In this document: one piece after another, positions 17,048 to 25,412 of the stretch
Layout: every line of letters begins with the position of its first letter
How positions within the stretch are numbered: the first letter of the stretch is position 1
Assembly: GCA_002427755.1 (NCBI GenBank)
Contig: DIYO01000005.1
Coordinates: forward strand, 169,143-233,142
Direction: 5' to 3'
Origin: Roseivirga sp. UBA6052
Lineage (GTDB): Bacteria; Bacteroidota; Bacteroidia; Cytophagales; Cyclobacteriaceae
DNA length: 64,000 bases
The notes under the pieces: generated by a model
Databases searched by the model: none
Told to the model about the DNA's origin: nothing
The model's input: the letters and a program-made list of their open reading frames with translations, nothing else
Position numbers and translations under genes: made by a program

Positions 17048-18835
17048 GTGAAAGAGCTCAAGCATCTAAATAAGTACCTGTATAAATACAAACACCTTCT
17101 TATTCTGGGGTTTATCTTCTTGGTAGTATCAAATTATTTTGCGGTTTGGCCAGCAAAAGTGGTACGCTATGCCATAGATTATGTAACCGATAGCTTCGCT
17201 TTATACAGACTCTTTGAGGGCGGCCAATTGAGCGGTAGCATTTTCGATAGCTTGCAGAAGGGTGTTCTCATTTTAGGAGGACTTATGATATTGATGGCAT
17301 TAATGCGTGGTTTCTTCCTCTTCTTGGTTAGACAAACCATAATTGTTATGTCTCGAAGAATAGAATATGATCTAAAAAATGAGATTTACGAGCAGTATCA
17401 AAACCTACCATTAAGCTTCTACCGCAGAAACAACACTGGTGACTTAATGAATAGAATATCCGAAGATGTAAACCGTGTTAGGATGTACCTAGGGCCCGGT
17501 ATCATGTACGGCATCAACTTGGTTGTACTCTTTCCCATGGTGATTTACGAGATGCTCAGGGTGAATGCTGAACTCACATTTTACGCACTGCTGCCATTAC
17601 CCATACTTTCATTAAGCATCTACTTTGTAAATAACATTATTAATAAACGTTCTGAGGAGATTCAGGAGAGCCTATCAGACATGTCTACTCATGTGCAAGA
17701 AGCCTTTTCCGGAATTAGAGTTATCAAAGCTTTTGTAAGAGAGATGGATTCAGCCACTCGATTTGAAACAGAAAGTGAAAAGTACAAGTATAGATCTCTT
17801 CGGCTAACCTTCGTTAATGCGCTGTTCTTTCCACTCATTATGGCTCTGATTGGATTGAGTGTAATCCTTACCATTTACATTGGTGGCGCTCAGGTGATCA
17901 ATGGTGAGATCACTTATGGCAACATTGCGGAGTTTGTCATTTATGTTAATATGCTGACATGGCCTGTGACTGCACTAGGCTGGATTACGAGTATTAACCA
18001 ACGCGCTGCTGCATCTCAAAAACGAATCAACCAATTCTTGAAAGAGAAGAATGATATCGTTTCTAAAGAGAATATTATGAAAGACCTGAAGGGAGACTTG
18101 GTCTTTGATAATGTAAGTTTCACTTATCCGGATTCCGGAATACAGGCATTAAAGAATGTATCTTTTGATGTTAAGGCAGGCGAATCGATTGCCATCATTG
18201 GTACCACTGGAAGTGGAAAAAGCACCATCGCCAATCTAATGCTTAGATTATACGATTCAACATCGGGTAGCATCAGAATTGATAGTACTGACATAGAAAA
18301 ATTGAATATCTCTAATATGAGAGATCAAATGGGGTACGTGCCTCAAGATGTCTTCTTGTTTTCTGACACAATCGCCAACAATATTGCTTTTGGTGGTAAA
18401 GACATTACTGAAGAAAGAATACATAAAGCCGCCAAAGATGCCGACCTATATGATAATGTGGTAGACTTTGCTGATGGCTTTGAAACCATGTTAGGCGAAA
18501 GGGGAATTACACTATCGGGTGGCCAAAAACAACGAGCCTCTATCGCGAGAGCCATTGTGAGAGACCCAAAAATCTTAATTCTAGATGATGCATTATCAGC
18601 TGTAGACACCAATACTGAAAACACAATACTCAATAGCTTGGCTGATATCATGAAAGGAAGAACAACCGTGATTATTTCGCATAGGGTATCTTCTGCAAAA
18701 TTAGCTGACAAGATTATTGTACTGGATGAGGGTCAAATCATTGAATCCGGCACCAATGATTCTCTCCTTGCTCAAAATGGCGTGTACAAAGAGTTGTATG
18801 AGAAGCAATTGAAGCAAGAGGAAGAGGTTGGGTGA
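17048..18835 (+). CDS. ABC exporter half-transporter with degenerate Walker B (MdlA/YheI-like)
   Basis: A 595-residue fused permease-ATPase. The six-helix exporter domain covers about residues 15-320. The nucleotide-binding domain has Walker A GTTGSGKS (385-392), signature LSGGQ (489-493), and Walker B ending LDDALSAVD. D514 therefore replaces the usual catalytic glutamate, the mark of the degenerate partner in heterodimeric exporters. The switch histidine (SHR) is kept. The start is GTG at 17048; no ATG is available upstream of the first helix. The convergent exporter gene at 19469 has the opposite pattern, so the two may form one heterodimer. Substrate unknown; lipids or drugs are typical. 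Confidence 0.92.
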   Translation: MKELKHLNKYLYKYKHLLILGFIFLVVSNYFAVWPAKVVRYAIDYVTDSFALYRLFEGGQLSGSIFDSLQKGVLILGGLMILMALMRGFFLFLVRQTIIVMSRRIEYDLKNEIYEQYQNLPLSFYRRNNTGDLMNRISEDVNRVRMYLGPGIMYGINLVVLFPMVIYEMLRVNAELTFYALLPLPILSLSIYFVNNIINKRSEEIQESLSDMSTHVQEAFSGIRVIKAFVREMDSATRFETESEKYKYRSLRLTFVNALFFPLIMALIGLSVILTIYIGGAQVINGEITYGNIAEFVIYVNMLTWPVTALGWITSINQRAAASQKRINQFLKEKNDIVSKENIMKDLKGDLVFDNVSFTYPDSGIQALKNVSFDVKAGESIAIIGTTGSGKSTIANLMLRLYDSTSGSIRIDSTDIEKLNISNMRDQMGYVPQDVFLFSDTIANNIAFGGKDITEERIHKAAKDADLYDNVVDFADGFETMLGERGITLSGGQKQRASIARAIVRDPKILILDDALSAVDTNTENTILNSLADIMKGRTTVIISHRVSSAKLADKIIVLDEGQIIESGTNDSLLAQNGVYKELYEKQLKQEEEVG

Positions 18836-18947
18836 TAGTGATTAGTGTTTCGCAATTGGCCTTTAGAGTTGATGATGTTCCCTTAATCTTGAATTAATCA
18901 AACACCAAATCTAGAAGACCTTAAAACTAAATACCAACAACCAAACA

Positions 18948-19472
18948 CTACCTAGCCGGCATATCGATAATCAGCAGATTTTCCGAGATATATTGCTCGA
19001 TAGTAAAATCCTGAAGTCTTAGACTGGCCTCTCCTGCCTTTTCTCTCAAATTCTCTTCAATGGTTTCAGGGGTAGGCATAACTGAATTATGTGCCTCAAT
19101 TGAAGCCCTTACTGCATATTTAGCCGGAATGGTCAAGCGTTGATAGTTGCTGGGTATATCTGATGTACCTTCATTGAGCTTTATTCCTATAAAGAACTTG
19201 ACTTGATCTTCCTCAAGCGTAGTATCATTATAATGAACTAACGTTAAGATGCCATCGTACTTCTTATCCAATACATATGTCTTAGCCTCTTCGTAAGCAA
19301 TCTCTATCTCTTTGCTATCTCCTTCTCCTTGAAATTGTACTCCAATAAGATTGTAGTCTGAAACGTTCTCAATGGTATATTCTACTTTATTGAGCCCGCC
19401 CAAATACATGTAAATGGCGGTTATGGCAATAATAGCCACAAGCCCTAAAACCGTAACTAATCGTTTATTCAT
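18948..19472 (-). CDS. membrane-anchored GyrI-like ligand-binding protein
   Basis: A 174-residue protein with one N-terminal membrane helix (residues 5-24), then a domain resembling GyrI-like small-molecule-binding folds (YNLIGVQFQGE at the start, YQRLTIPAKYAVRASIE in the middle, and the final YISENLLIIDMPAR). Its start codon overlaps the stop of the ABC exporter by four bases, so the two are translationally coupled. It may act as a sensor or accessory subunit for the exporter; that is inference from context. Confidence 0.65.
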   Translation of the reverse strand: MNKRLVTVLGLVAIIAITAIYMYLGGLNKVEYTIENVSDYNLIGVQFQGEGDSKEIEIAYEEAKTYVLDKKYDGILTLVHYNDTTLEEDQVKFFIGIKLNEGTSDIPSNYQRLTIPAKYAVRASIEAHNSVMPTPETIEENLREKAGEASLRLQDFTIEQYISENLLIIDMPAR

Positions 19473-21250
19473 TGTTCTGCTAAAACCTCTTTGTACTGCA
19501 TGTTGTAAAGGTTGGCATAGAAGCCCTTTTTCGCAAGTAATTCTGAATGACTTCCAATCTCTTTTACTTCGCCTTTATCTAAAACAATAATCTTGTCGGC
19601 ATTCTGAATAGTAGAAAGTCTATGGGCAATGACAACTGCCGTACGGCCTTTCATCATTTGATTAATGGCATTCTGAATCAGCTCTTCTGTCTCAGTATCT
19701 ACAGAAGAAGTCGCTTCGTCTAAGACGATAATCTTTGGATCGTAAACCATTGCTCTTACGAAAGAAATCAACTGGCGCTGACCTACTGAAAGTGTAGCCC
19801 CTCTCTCCATTACATCGTAATCATAGCCTCCGGGTAGTTTATTAATGAATTTGCTTACACCTACCAGATTGGCCGCTTCCTCAATTTTACTGTCCGGAAT
19901 ATCAGGATTGCCAAGGGTTATGTTTTGGCGGATAGTATCAGAAAACAAAAAGACATCTTGTTGAACTACTCCAATATTTTGTCTTAGTGCGGATAAATCA
20001 TAGTTATCGATATTGACTCCATCAACCTCAATTTCTCCTTTATTGATCTCGTAGAATTTAGAAAGCAGGTTGATCACGGAAGACTTTCCTGCCCCAGTTG
20101 CACCTACCAATGCCACGGTTTGACCTTCTTCAACATCGAAAGAAATATCTTTTAATACATAGTCTTCATCATTGTAAGCAAACCATACATTTTTAAAAGA
20201 TACATCTCCTTTAATCTCTTTTGGATTATGAGACCCCTCATCTGATATATGATCTGTATTATCCAACAAATCGAAGATTCGATTTGAACTCACAATTCCC
20301 ATTTGTAGGGTATTGAAGCGATCAGCAATCATACGTATCGGACGGAAAAACATCTGGATATACATAATGAAGGCGATAATCGTACCTGGTCCAGCAGCCG
20401 TATCTATTAGAATTTCTCTGGCACCATACCAAACCGCCATACCTATTGCAATGGCTTGAATAATCTCAGCTACAGGAAAGTAGATTGAATAATAAAGAAC
20501 AGACTTGATATGCGCCTTGCGGTGTTCAGCATTTATCTCTTTAAACTTGTCCATCTCACGCTTTTCAGCATTGAAAATCTGGACAATACTCATACCTGTT
20601 ACGTGCTCTTGAACATAAGAATTCAGGTTAGAAACGGCATTCCGAACCTGATTGAAAGTGACTTTAATCTTTTCTTTGAAAACGTAGGTACTAAATATCA
20701 ATAAAGGCAGAGTCGATAAACTGATTAAAGTGAGCCTCCAATCTGTGTAGAACATTACTGCTGCCAAAACTATCAACTGAAGTAAATCTCCAATAAGCGC
20801 TGCAATACCCTCACTGAATACGTTAGATAAAGTCTCAATGTCCGACACATTTCTGGTAACCAAACGTCCAATAGGCGTTTTATCGAAGAATTTAAGTCTC
20901 AACCTGAGCAGGTGCTTATACAACTTAACTCGAATATCTTTGATGATTACCTGGCCTACCCAACCTGATAAATAGGTATGCGAATATTGAGTGATTGCAT
21001 AAATCACTATATGAGCAATCATTAAGGTGATCATGAAAACTAAGCCATCATAATCTCCTACGGGAACATAAACATTTATAGCTCTTCTTACCAACTCTGG
21101 ACGGACCGGTGCAAGCAAAGCCATAAATACGGTAAGAAATACAAGCAAGCCGAATTGCTTTTTGTAGGGTCTTGCAAATTGAAAAAGCCTCTTCAAAACC
21201 TTGAAGTCTATGACATTCCCACTCTTTACTTTCTGATCTTCTTTCTTCAA
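19469..21250 (-). CDS. ABC exporter half-transporter with degenerate signature (MdlB/YheH-like)
   Basis: A 593-residue fused permease-ATPase. The exporter membrane domain covers about residues 30-330. The ATPase domain has Walker A ATGAGKSS, signature L487-S-V-G-Q491 (the first Gly of LSGGQ is Val489), and Walker B LDEATSSVD with catalytic E512 intact, plus switch AHR. An intact Glu with a deviating signature is the complement of the convergent gene at 17048. It is followed by a coupled GyrI-like gene and starts three bases after truA's stop in the opposite reading order (truA lies downstream of 21254), so truA and this gene are probably one transcript. Confidence 0.92.
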   Translation of the reverse strand: MKKEDQKVKSGNVIDFKVLKRLFQFARPYKKQFGLLVFLTVFMALLAPVRPELVRRAINVYVPVGDYDGLVFMITLMIAHIVIYAITQYSHTYLSGWVGQVIIKDIRVKLYKHLLRLRLKFFDKTPIGRLVTRNVSDIETLSNVFSEGIAALIGDLLQLIVLAAVMFYTDWRLTLISLSTLPLLIFSTYVFKEKIKVTFNQVRNAVSNLNSYVQEHVTGMSIVQIFNAEKREMDKFKEINAEHRKAHIKSVLYYSIYFPVAEIIQAIAIGMAVWYGAREILIDTAAGPGTIIAFIMYIQMFFRPIRMIADRFNTLQMGIVSSNRIFDLLDNTDHISDEGSHNPKEIKGDVSFKNVWFAYNDEDYVLKDISFDVEEGQTVALVGATGAGKSSVINLLSKFYEINKGEIEVDGVNIDNYDLSALRQNIGVVQQDVFLFSDTIRQNITLGNPDIPDSKIEEAANLVGVSKFINKLPGGYDYDVMERGATLSVGQRQLISFVRAMVYDPKIIVLDEATSSVDTETEELIQNAINQMMKGRTAVVIAHRLSTIQNADKIIVLDKGEVKEIGSHSELLAKKGFYANLYNMQYKEVLAEQ

Positions 21251-21253
21251 GGC

Positions 21254-22000
21254 TTACAAATAAATATCCTCAGGATAATGTACTTCGGTTAAAAATAGGC
21301 CATGTGGTGGAACAGCGCGACCAGCTTTGCTCCTATCCTTGGCTTCGATGATATTAACAAAATCTTGCGCAGTAAGTTTCCCTCTACCAACATCTAATAA
21401 AGTCCCCACCAAAGCTCTCACCATTCCTCTTAAGAATCGATTGGCACGCACTTCAAAGATCAACTGCTTATCTGTAGCAAACCATACGGCTTTTGAAATG
21501 GTGCATAGAAAGGTGTTTACCTCAGTTTTTACTTTACTAAAACTTTCAAAATCATGTTCTCCCAATAGGTTTTGCGCTGCTTCATTCATCAATTGAACAT
21601 CTACATCGAAAGTGTACTGATAACTTTGATTTTCGTAGAAAGGACTTTTAGATTGATTAATAAAATACTGATACGCTCTTTCAGTGGCATCAAAACGAGC
21701 GTGAACTTCTGGCTTAACTTCTCTTATTGAATTTGCAGCAATATCTTGTGGCAAAACCCCATTTAACTTATGAAGAATGTCTTCTTTAGACATCTCTAGA
21801 TCAAAATCAAAATGCACTGGCTGTTGAACAGCATGCACGCCTGTGTCCGTTCTTCCACTTCCCACAACCTCTACTTTATTCTTTAAAATCTTCGACATTC
21901 CATCTTGAAGCACCTCTTGGACCGTCAAAGCGTTAGGTTGTATTTGCCAACCATGATAGTTAGTGCCTTTGTAGGAAATATCGAGGAAGAATCTTGGCAT
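21254..22000 (-). CDS. truA: tRNA pseudouridine(38-40) synthase
   Basis: A 248-residue TruA, which converts uridines 38-40 of the tRNA anticodon arm to pseudouridine. The catalytic aspartate is D52 in GSGRTDTGVHA. The N-terminal YKGTNYHGWQIQPN and the C-terminal FLRGMVRALVGTLLDVGRGK are family signatures. Length is normal. Genes follow closely on both sides of the same strand (four-helix-bundle gene 18 bases upstream, ABC exporter three bases downstream), suggesting an operon. Confidence 0.95.
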   Translation of the reverse strand: MPRFFLDISYKGTNYHGWQIQPNALTVQEVLQDGMSKILKNKVEVVGSGRTDTGVHAVQQPVHFDFDLEMSKEDILHKLNGVLPQDIAANSIREVKPEVHARFDATERAYQYFINQSKSPFYENQSYQYTFDVDVQLMNEAAQNLLGEHDFESFSKVKTEVNTFLCTISKAVWFATDKQLIFEVRANRFLRGMVRALVGTLLDVGRGKLTAQDFVNIIEAKDRSKAGRAVPPHGLFLTEVHYPEDIYL

Positions 22001-22017
22001 ACAAAGTAGTTAGAAGA

Positions 22018-22374
22018 TTAGGAGTTAGACCTGATTTTGGAAATATAAGAAGACAACATCTTTCCAACTTCATCTGATAATGTAATTAGATTTTCTCTAT
22101 CGATAGGATAGCCCAAATCAGAGGAAAGAATTATGAAGTATTTAAGCTCTTGCAGTGACCCTTCGGAAATATTGTAGAATCTCAACTTATCTTTTTCCCC
22201 TCTCTTGGTGTATCCTTCTACAATATTTGAGGGTACGCTGTAAGCAGCCCTTCTCATTTGAGAAGAAAGTGCATATTGTTCGCTTTTCGGGAAATGAGTT
22301 GTTTGTTTATAAATTTCCAGCGTCAGATGATGAGCCTTCTGCCAAACCAATAAGTCTTCAAACGATTTGCCCAT
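22018..22374 (-). CDS. four-helix-bundle protein (S23/IVS family)
   Basis: A 118-residue protein matching the four helix bundle (23S rRNA intervening sequence) family: FEDLLVWQKAHHLTLEIY at the start, FPKSEQYALSSQMRRAAYSVPSNIVEGY in the centre, and a final helix. Family members were first seen inside intervening sequences of 23S rRNA, but free-standing copies are common in Bacteroidetes and have no assigned biochemical function. It sits directly before truA. A second, divergent copy lies at 23710-24069. Confidence 0.88.
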   Translation of the reverse strand: MGKSFEDLLVWQKAHHLTLEIYKQTTHFPKSEQYALSSQMRRAAYSVPSNIVEGYTKRGEKDKLRFYNISEGSLQELKYFIILSSDLGYPIDRENLITLSDEVGKMLSSYISKIRSNS

Positions 22375-22410
22375 ATTCTAACTACTAGCTACTTAATACT
22401 AAATTCTGAC

Positions 22411-23610
22411 TTAACATTTTTCATAAATGACGGCCGCCCCTTGGCCTACGCCAATACACATAGTGGCTAAACCGTACTTAACATGCTCTCTCTTTTGCAT
22501 CTCGTGCAGTAGGGTTGCTGAAATTCTTGTTCCACTCGCTCCCAGAGGATGCCCGATAGCAATTGACCCGCCATTCACATTTACTATTTCTGGGTCTAAA
22601 CCTAATTCTCGCATACATGGAATAGCCTGTGCAGCAAATGCCTCATTCAGTTCAACTAAATCAAGATCATTTACTGTTAAACCTGCCCTCTTTAAGGCTT
22701 TTTGAGTTGCAGGTATAGGTCCAACACCCATAATATGCGGTGAAACTCCTGCCACCGCCATAGACTTTACAATGGCCATCGGCTTTAGATTAAACTCTTT
22801 TAAAACCGCCTCATTCACTATTAATGATACAGCTGCTCCATCATTAATTCCCGAAGCATTTCCCGCTGTAACGGTCCCATCCTTTTTAAAAGCTGGTTTG
22901 AGAGATGCAAGTTTATCAAGTGTTGAAAGTCTAGGGTGCTCATCTTTTTGAAAACGGATTGGTTCCGCTTTTCTTTGAGGAATGTCAATCGGCACAATTT
23001 CATTATCGAACTTGCCGGCTTCATGTGACGCCTGATATTTTAATTGTGTGTTGTAAGCAAATTCATCTTGAGCTTCTCTACTCACCTTCCATTGCTCAGC
23101 AACATTTTCTGCTGTCTCCCCCATTCCATATGGGTAATGAAGCTCGGAAAGCTTTGGATTTGTAAATCGCCAACCGATAGTGGTATCATGCATGTTTGGA
23201 ACTCTTCCGAATGCGGACTCCGATTTACCTAAAACAAATGGAGCTCTTGTCATGCTTTCTGTTCCTCCTGCCAAATAGGCCTTACCCTCTCCCAGCATCA
23301 AACCTCTACTGGCATCCATAATGGACTGTAAACCCGATGCACAAAGTCTATTTACCGTTACTCCACCAACTTCTATCGGCACCCCGGCTAAAAGCAACGC
23401 CATTCGCGCCACATTTCTATTATCTTCTCCTGCCTGATTTGCTGCTCCAAAAACAACATCTTCAAGTAACTCTGGATTGAATGAAGAGTTTCTCTTCAAA
23501 ATCTCTTTGATCACATGCGCGGCTAAGTCATCTGGCCTGACAGATGCTAGTGCCCCACCAAATCGACCAATTGGTGTTCTAACTATATCAACAATGTATG
23601 CGGTTTCCAT
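22411..23610 (-). CDS. acetyl-CoA C-acyltransferase (thiolase)
   Basis: A 399-residue thiolase that cleaves 3-ketoacyl-CoA or condenses acetyl-CoA. The nucleophile is C90 (VNRLCASGLQS), with H354 in GHPLGASG and the second cysteine C385 in CIGVGQG. Length is typical. No other fatty-acid oxidation gene is adjacent, so whether it serves beta-oxidation (FadA), the beta-ketoadipate pathway (PcaF) or biosynthesis cannot be decided from context. The start at 23610 matches the family N-terminus. Confidence 0.93.
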   Translation of the reverse strand: METAYIVDIVRTPIGRFGGALASVRPDDLAAHVIKEILKRNSSFNPELLEDVVFGAANQAGEDNRNVARMALLLAGVPIEVGGVTVNRLCASGLQSIMDASRGLMLGEGKAYLAGGTESMTRAPFVLGKSESAFGRVPNMHDTTIGWRFTNPKLSELHYPYGMGETAENVAEQWKVSREAQDEFAYNTQLKYQASHEAGKFDNEIVPIDIPQRKAEPIRFQKDEHPRLSTLDKLASLKPAFKKDGTVTAGNASGINDGAAVSLIVNEAVLKEFNLKPMAIVKSMAVAGVSPHIMGVGPIPATQKALKRAGLTVNDLDLVELNEAFAAQAIPCMRELGLDPEIVNVNGGSIAIGHPLGASGTRISATLLHEMQKREHVKYGLATMCIGVGQGAAVIYEKC

Positions 23611-23709
23611 AATTTACGTGAGTCATGAAGGTTGAGGTAAGATGTATGAAGTAATTCATAATCTTTACATACCTGAATTCATAACGCGAAATAAGGAAAA
23701 AACGAGGAC

Positions 23710-24069
23710 TTAAGTCCATTTTTCATGTAAGCGGAATAATTTTGATCCTACTTCCTCGCATTGTCTATATAAGGACTCAAATATCTTTTCAGTCATATAG
23801 TTGTTCTCCTTAGCGAATTCTAACCATGACTTTGTCTCCTCGATTGAGCCCAAACTGTATATGAGATGCCGTTTAAATTCTAAAGGGTATACTCTTTTAC
23901 CATAACCCTCTGCAATATTCGCTGAGACAGACTTTGAACTTCTCATGATTTGATCAGTAAGTGAATACTTTTCTTCCTTAGGAAAAGACCTTGAAATTTT
24001 GAAAATATTGATCGCTAAATCAAAAGATAAACGATACACCTCCAAGTCTTTGACTTTAGATATTGGCAT
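23710..24069 (-). CDS. four-helix-bundle protein (S23/IVS family)
   Basis: A 119-residue second member of the four helix bundle family, with VKDLEVYRLSFDLAINIF, FPKEEKYSLTDQIMRSSKSVSANIAEGYGKR and a last helix EEVGSKLFRLHEKW. It shares the family pattern but not close identity with the copy at 22018, so it is not a recent tandem duplicate. It is alone on the strand, with about 100 bases to the thiolase gene downstream. Function unknown. Confidence 0.88.
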   Translation of the reverse strand: MPISKVKDLEVYRLSFDLAINIFKISRSFPKEEKYSLTDQIMRSSKSVSANIAEGYGKRVYPLEFKRHLIYSLGSIEETKSWLEFAKENNYMTEKIFESLYRQCEEVGSKLFRLHEKWT

Positions 24070-24197
24070 GTGTTACTGTTTTAAATCAATCTAAGAATCT
24101 AGGAAGTAATCTCCTATTTCATAATTCTTACATCAAAAATGCCTAAAGTATAGATGCACATTTTTAAACACATAGTACCTTCTTAAAAGATGAAAGC

Positions 24198-24205
24198 TAT
24201 ATTTG
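24198..24205 (+). promoter_or_regulatory. candidate -7 box for the DUF4293 gene
   Basis: TATATTTG, a perfect TAnnTTTG match, 20 bases before the ATG at 24225, implying a leader of only about a dozen bases. Confidence 0.55.
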
Positions 24206-24224
24206 CAGTCCAGAATTTTAGACC

Positions 24225-24719
24225 ATGATTCAACGTATTCAATCTCTATTCTTATTTGGTGTTGCCTTTCTAATGGGGCTTACCAATGCTTATTACATGT
24301 GGGGTGAAATGAGTGCTGACCAAAGTACAGTAGCAACACTTACTACATTTAAAATGAAAGTAGTTGAAACGGCAGGTACTGTTAGCGACCTTACTGATGA
24401 TACAATTATTAGAGAGGATGGTACTTGGTACATTGGGGCGTTGACCATATTGGCCTCCATCATTGCATTAGTTTCAATTTTCCAATTCAAAAATAGATTG
24501 AATCAGATGAAACTTGGAGCCCTAAACGCACTCATAATGGCAGCGGTTCTTGGTCTTTCTTACTATAAAATCTATCAATTCGAAGGTCTTATTGATGGTA
24601 CAGGACAGATATCATTTGGATTTTATTGTCCTGCAGGCGCTATGTTGCTAAATATAATGGCCAACCGATTCATCAGAAAAGACGAAAAACTCGTTAAATC
24701 CGTAGATAGAATTAGATAA
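24225..24719 (+). CDS. DUF4293 membrane protein
   Basis: A 164-residue protein with four predicted membrane helices (about residues 6-24, 66-84, 94-112 and 126-144) and the start MIQRIQSLFLFG, the recognisable opening of the Bacteroidetes DUF4293 family. The loop between helices 1 and 2 is extracytoplasmic and polar. Function is unknown. The family's presence supports the Bacteroidetes assignment. A good -7 box lies just upstream. Confidence 0.85.
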   Translation: MIQRIQSLFLFGVAFLMGLTNAYYMWGEMSADQSTVATLTTFKMKVVETAGTVSDLTDDTIIREDGTWYIGALTILASIIALVSIFQFKNRLNQMKLGALNALIMAAVLGLSYYKIYQFEGLIDGTGQISFGFYCPAGAMLLNIMANRFIRKDEKLVKSVDRIR

Positions 24720-24787
24720 GTCTTTATCTAACATTTTCAGAATCATAGGGCAAATGTGAACAACAATTTTGCCCAATTAACGCTTAT

Positions 24788-25318
24788 ATGTTCATGAATA
24801 CCCTTAAGTCATTATTCGTATCGTTGGTAGTGCTTGTTTTAATTAGCAGCTGTAGAGGAGATGAAAACCCTTATGATCCACAAGCTCAGCTAGAAATTGA
24901 TGTTGAAGCCATTCAGAACTATTTGATAGAGAATAATATTCAAGCCGAGATTGATGTTTCAGGTGTACACTATCGTATAACAAGACCAACCTCGGGTGCC
25001 ATTCCTGAAATTGGAGATATTGTTGACGTTGAATACGAGTTGTATAATTTCAATGGAGACCTTTTAGATACTTCTATTGAGCAAGTGGCAAGAGATGGTG
25101 GAATTTTCCAACCGGGCAGGCCTTACCAACCATTCGAAGTAGCACTTGGAACTAACGGAGTAATCCCGGGTTTTGAAAGAGCCATCTTATTACTTCAAGA
25201 AGGAGCCAAAGGAACATTCTATATTCCTTCAGTACTGGCTTATCAAAATACAGGAGCAGGTAGAATCCAGCCAAACGAAAACCTAATCTTTATAATTGAA
25301 TTAGTTCGAGTAGACTAA
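24788..25318 (+). CDS. FKBP-type peptidyl-prolyl isomerase lipoprotein
   Basis: A 176-residue lipoprotein. The signal ends in the lipobox LISSCRG (Cys22). A FKBP domain follows from about residue 70 to 175: GDIVDVEYELYNFNGDLLDTS, the VIPGFERAILLLQEGAKGTFYIPS core, and the closing NENLIFIIELVRVD. Such proteins catalyse proline isomerisation and assist folding in the periplasm or at the outer membrane. It is 69 bases downstream of DUF4293 and may share a transcript. The Met at residue 3 is an equally possible start. Confidence 0.9.
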   Translation: MFMNTLKSLFVSLVVLVLISSCRGDENPYDPQAQLEIDVEAIQNYLIENNIQAEIDVSGVHYRITRPTSGAIPEIGDIVDVEYELYNFNGDLLDTSIEQVARDGGIFQPGRPYQPFEVALGTNGVIPGFERAILLLQEGAKGTFYIPSVLAYQNTGAGRIQPNENLIFIIELVRVD

Positions 25319-25412
25319 AACAATTCGATTTAAATAGAATCCGCTCGTATCATTTAGTTTCTCTAGTTGGAAGCAGTATCTTATTTTGTCAATAAGATTA
25401 AACCTTACAACC

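Noticed and set aside
18343..18711. 122-codon frame antisense to the ABC exporter
   Set aside because: Shadow of a conserved ATPase domain.
25386..25412. TTG start for the BNR protein
   Set aside because: The ATG at 25413 gives a clean signal peptide.
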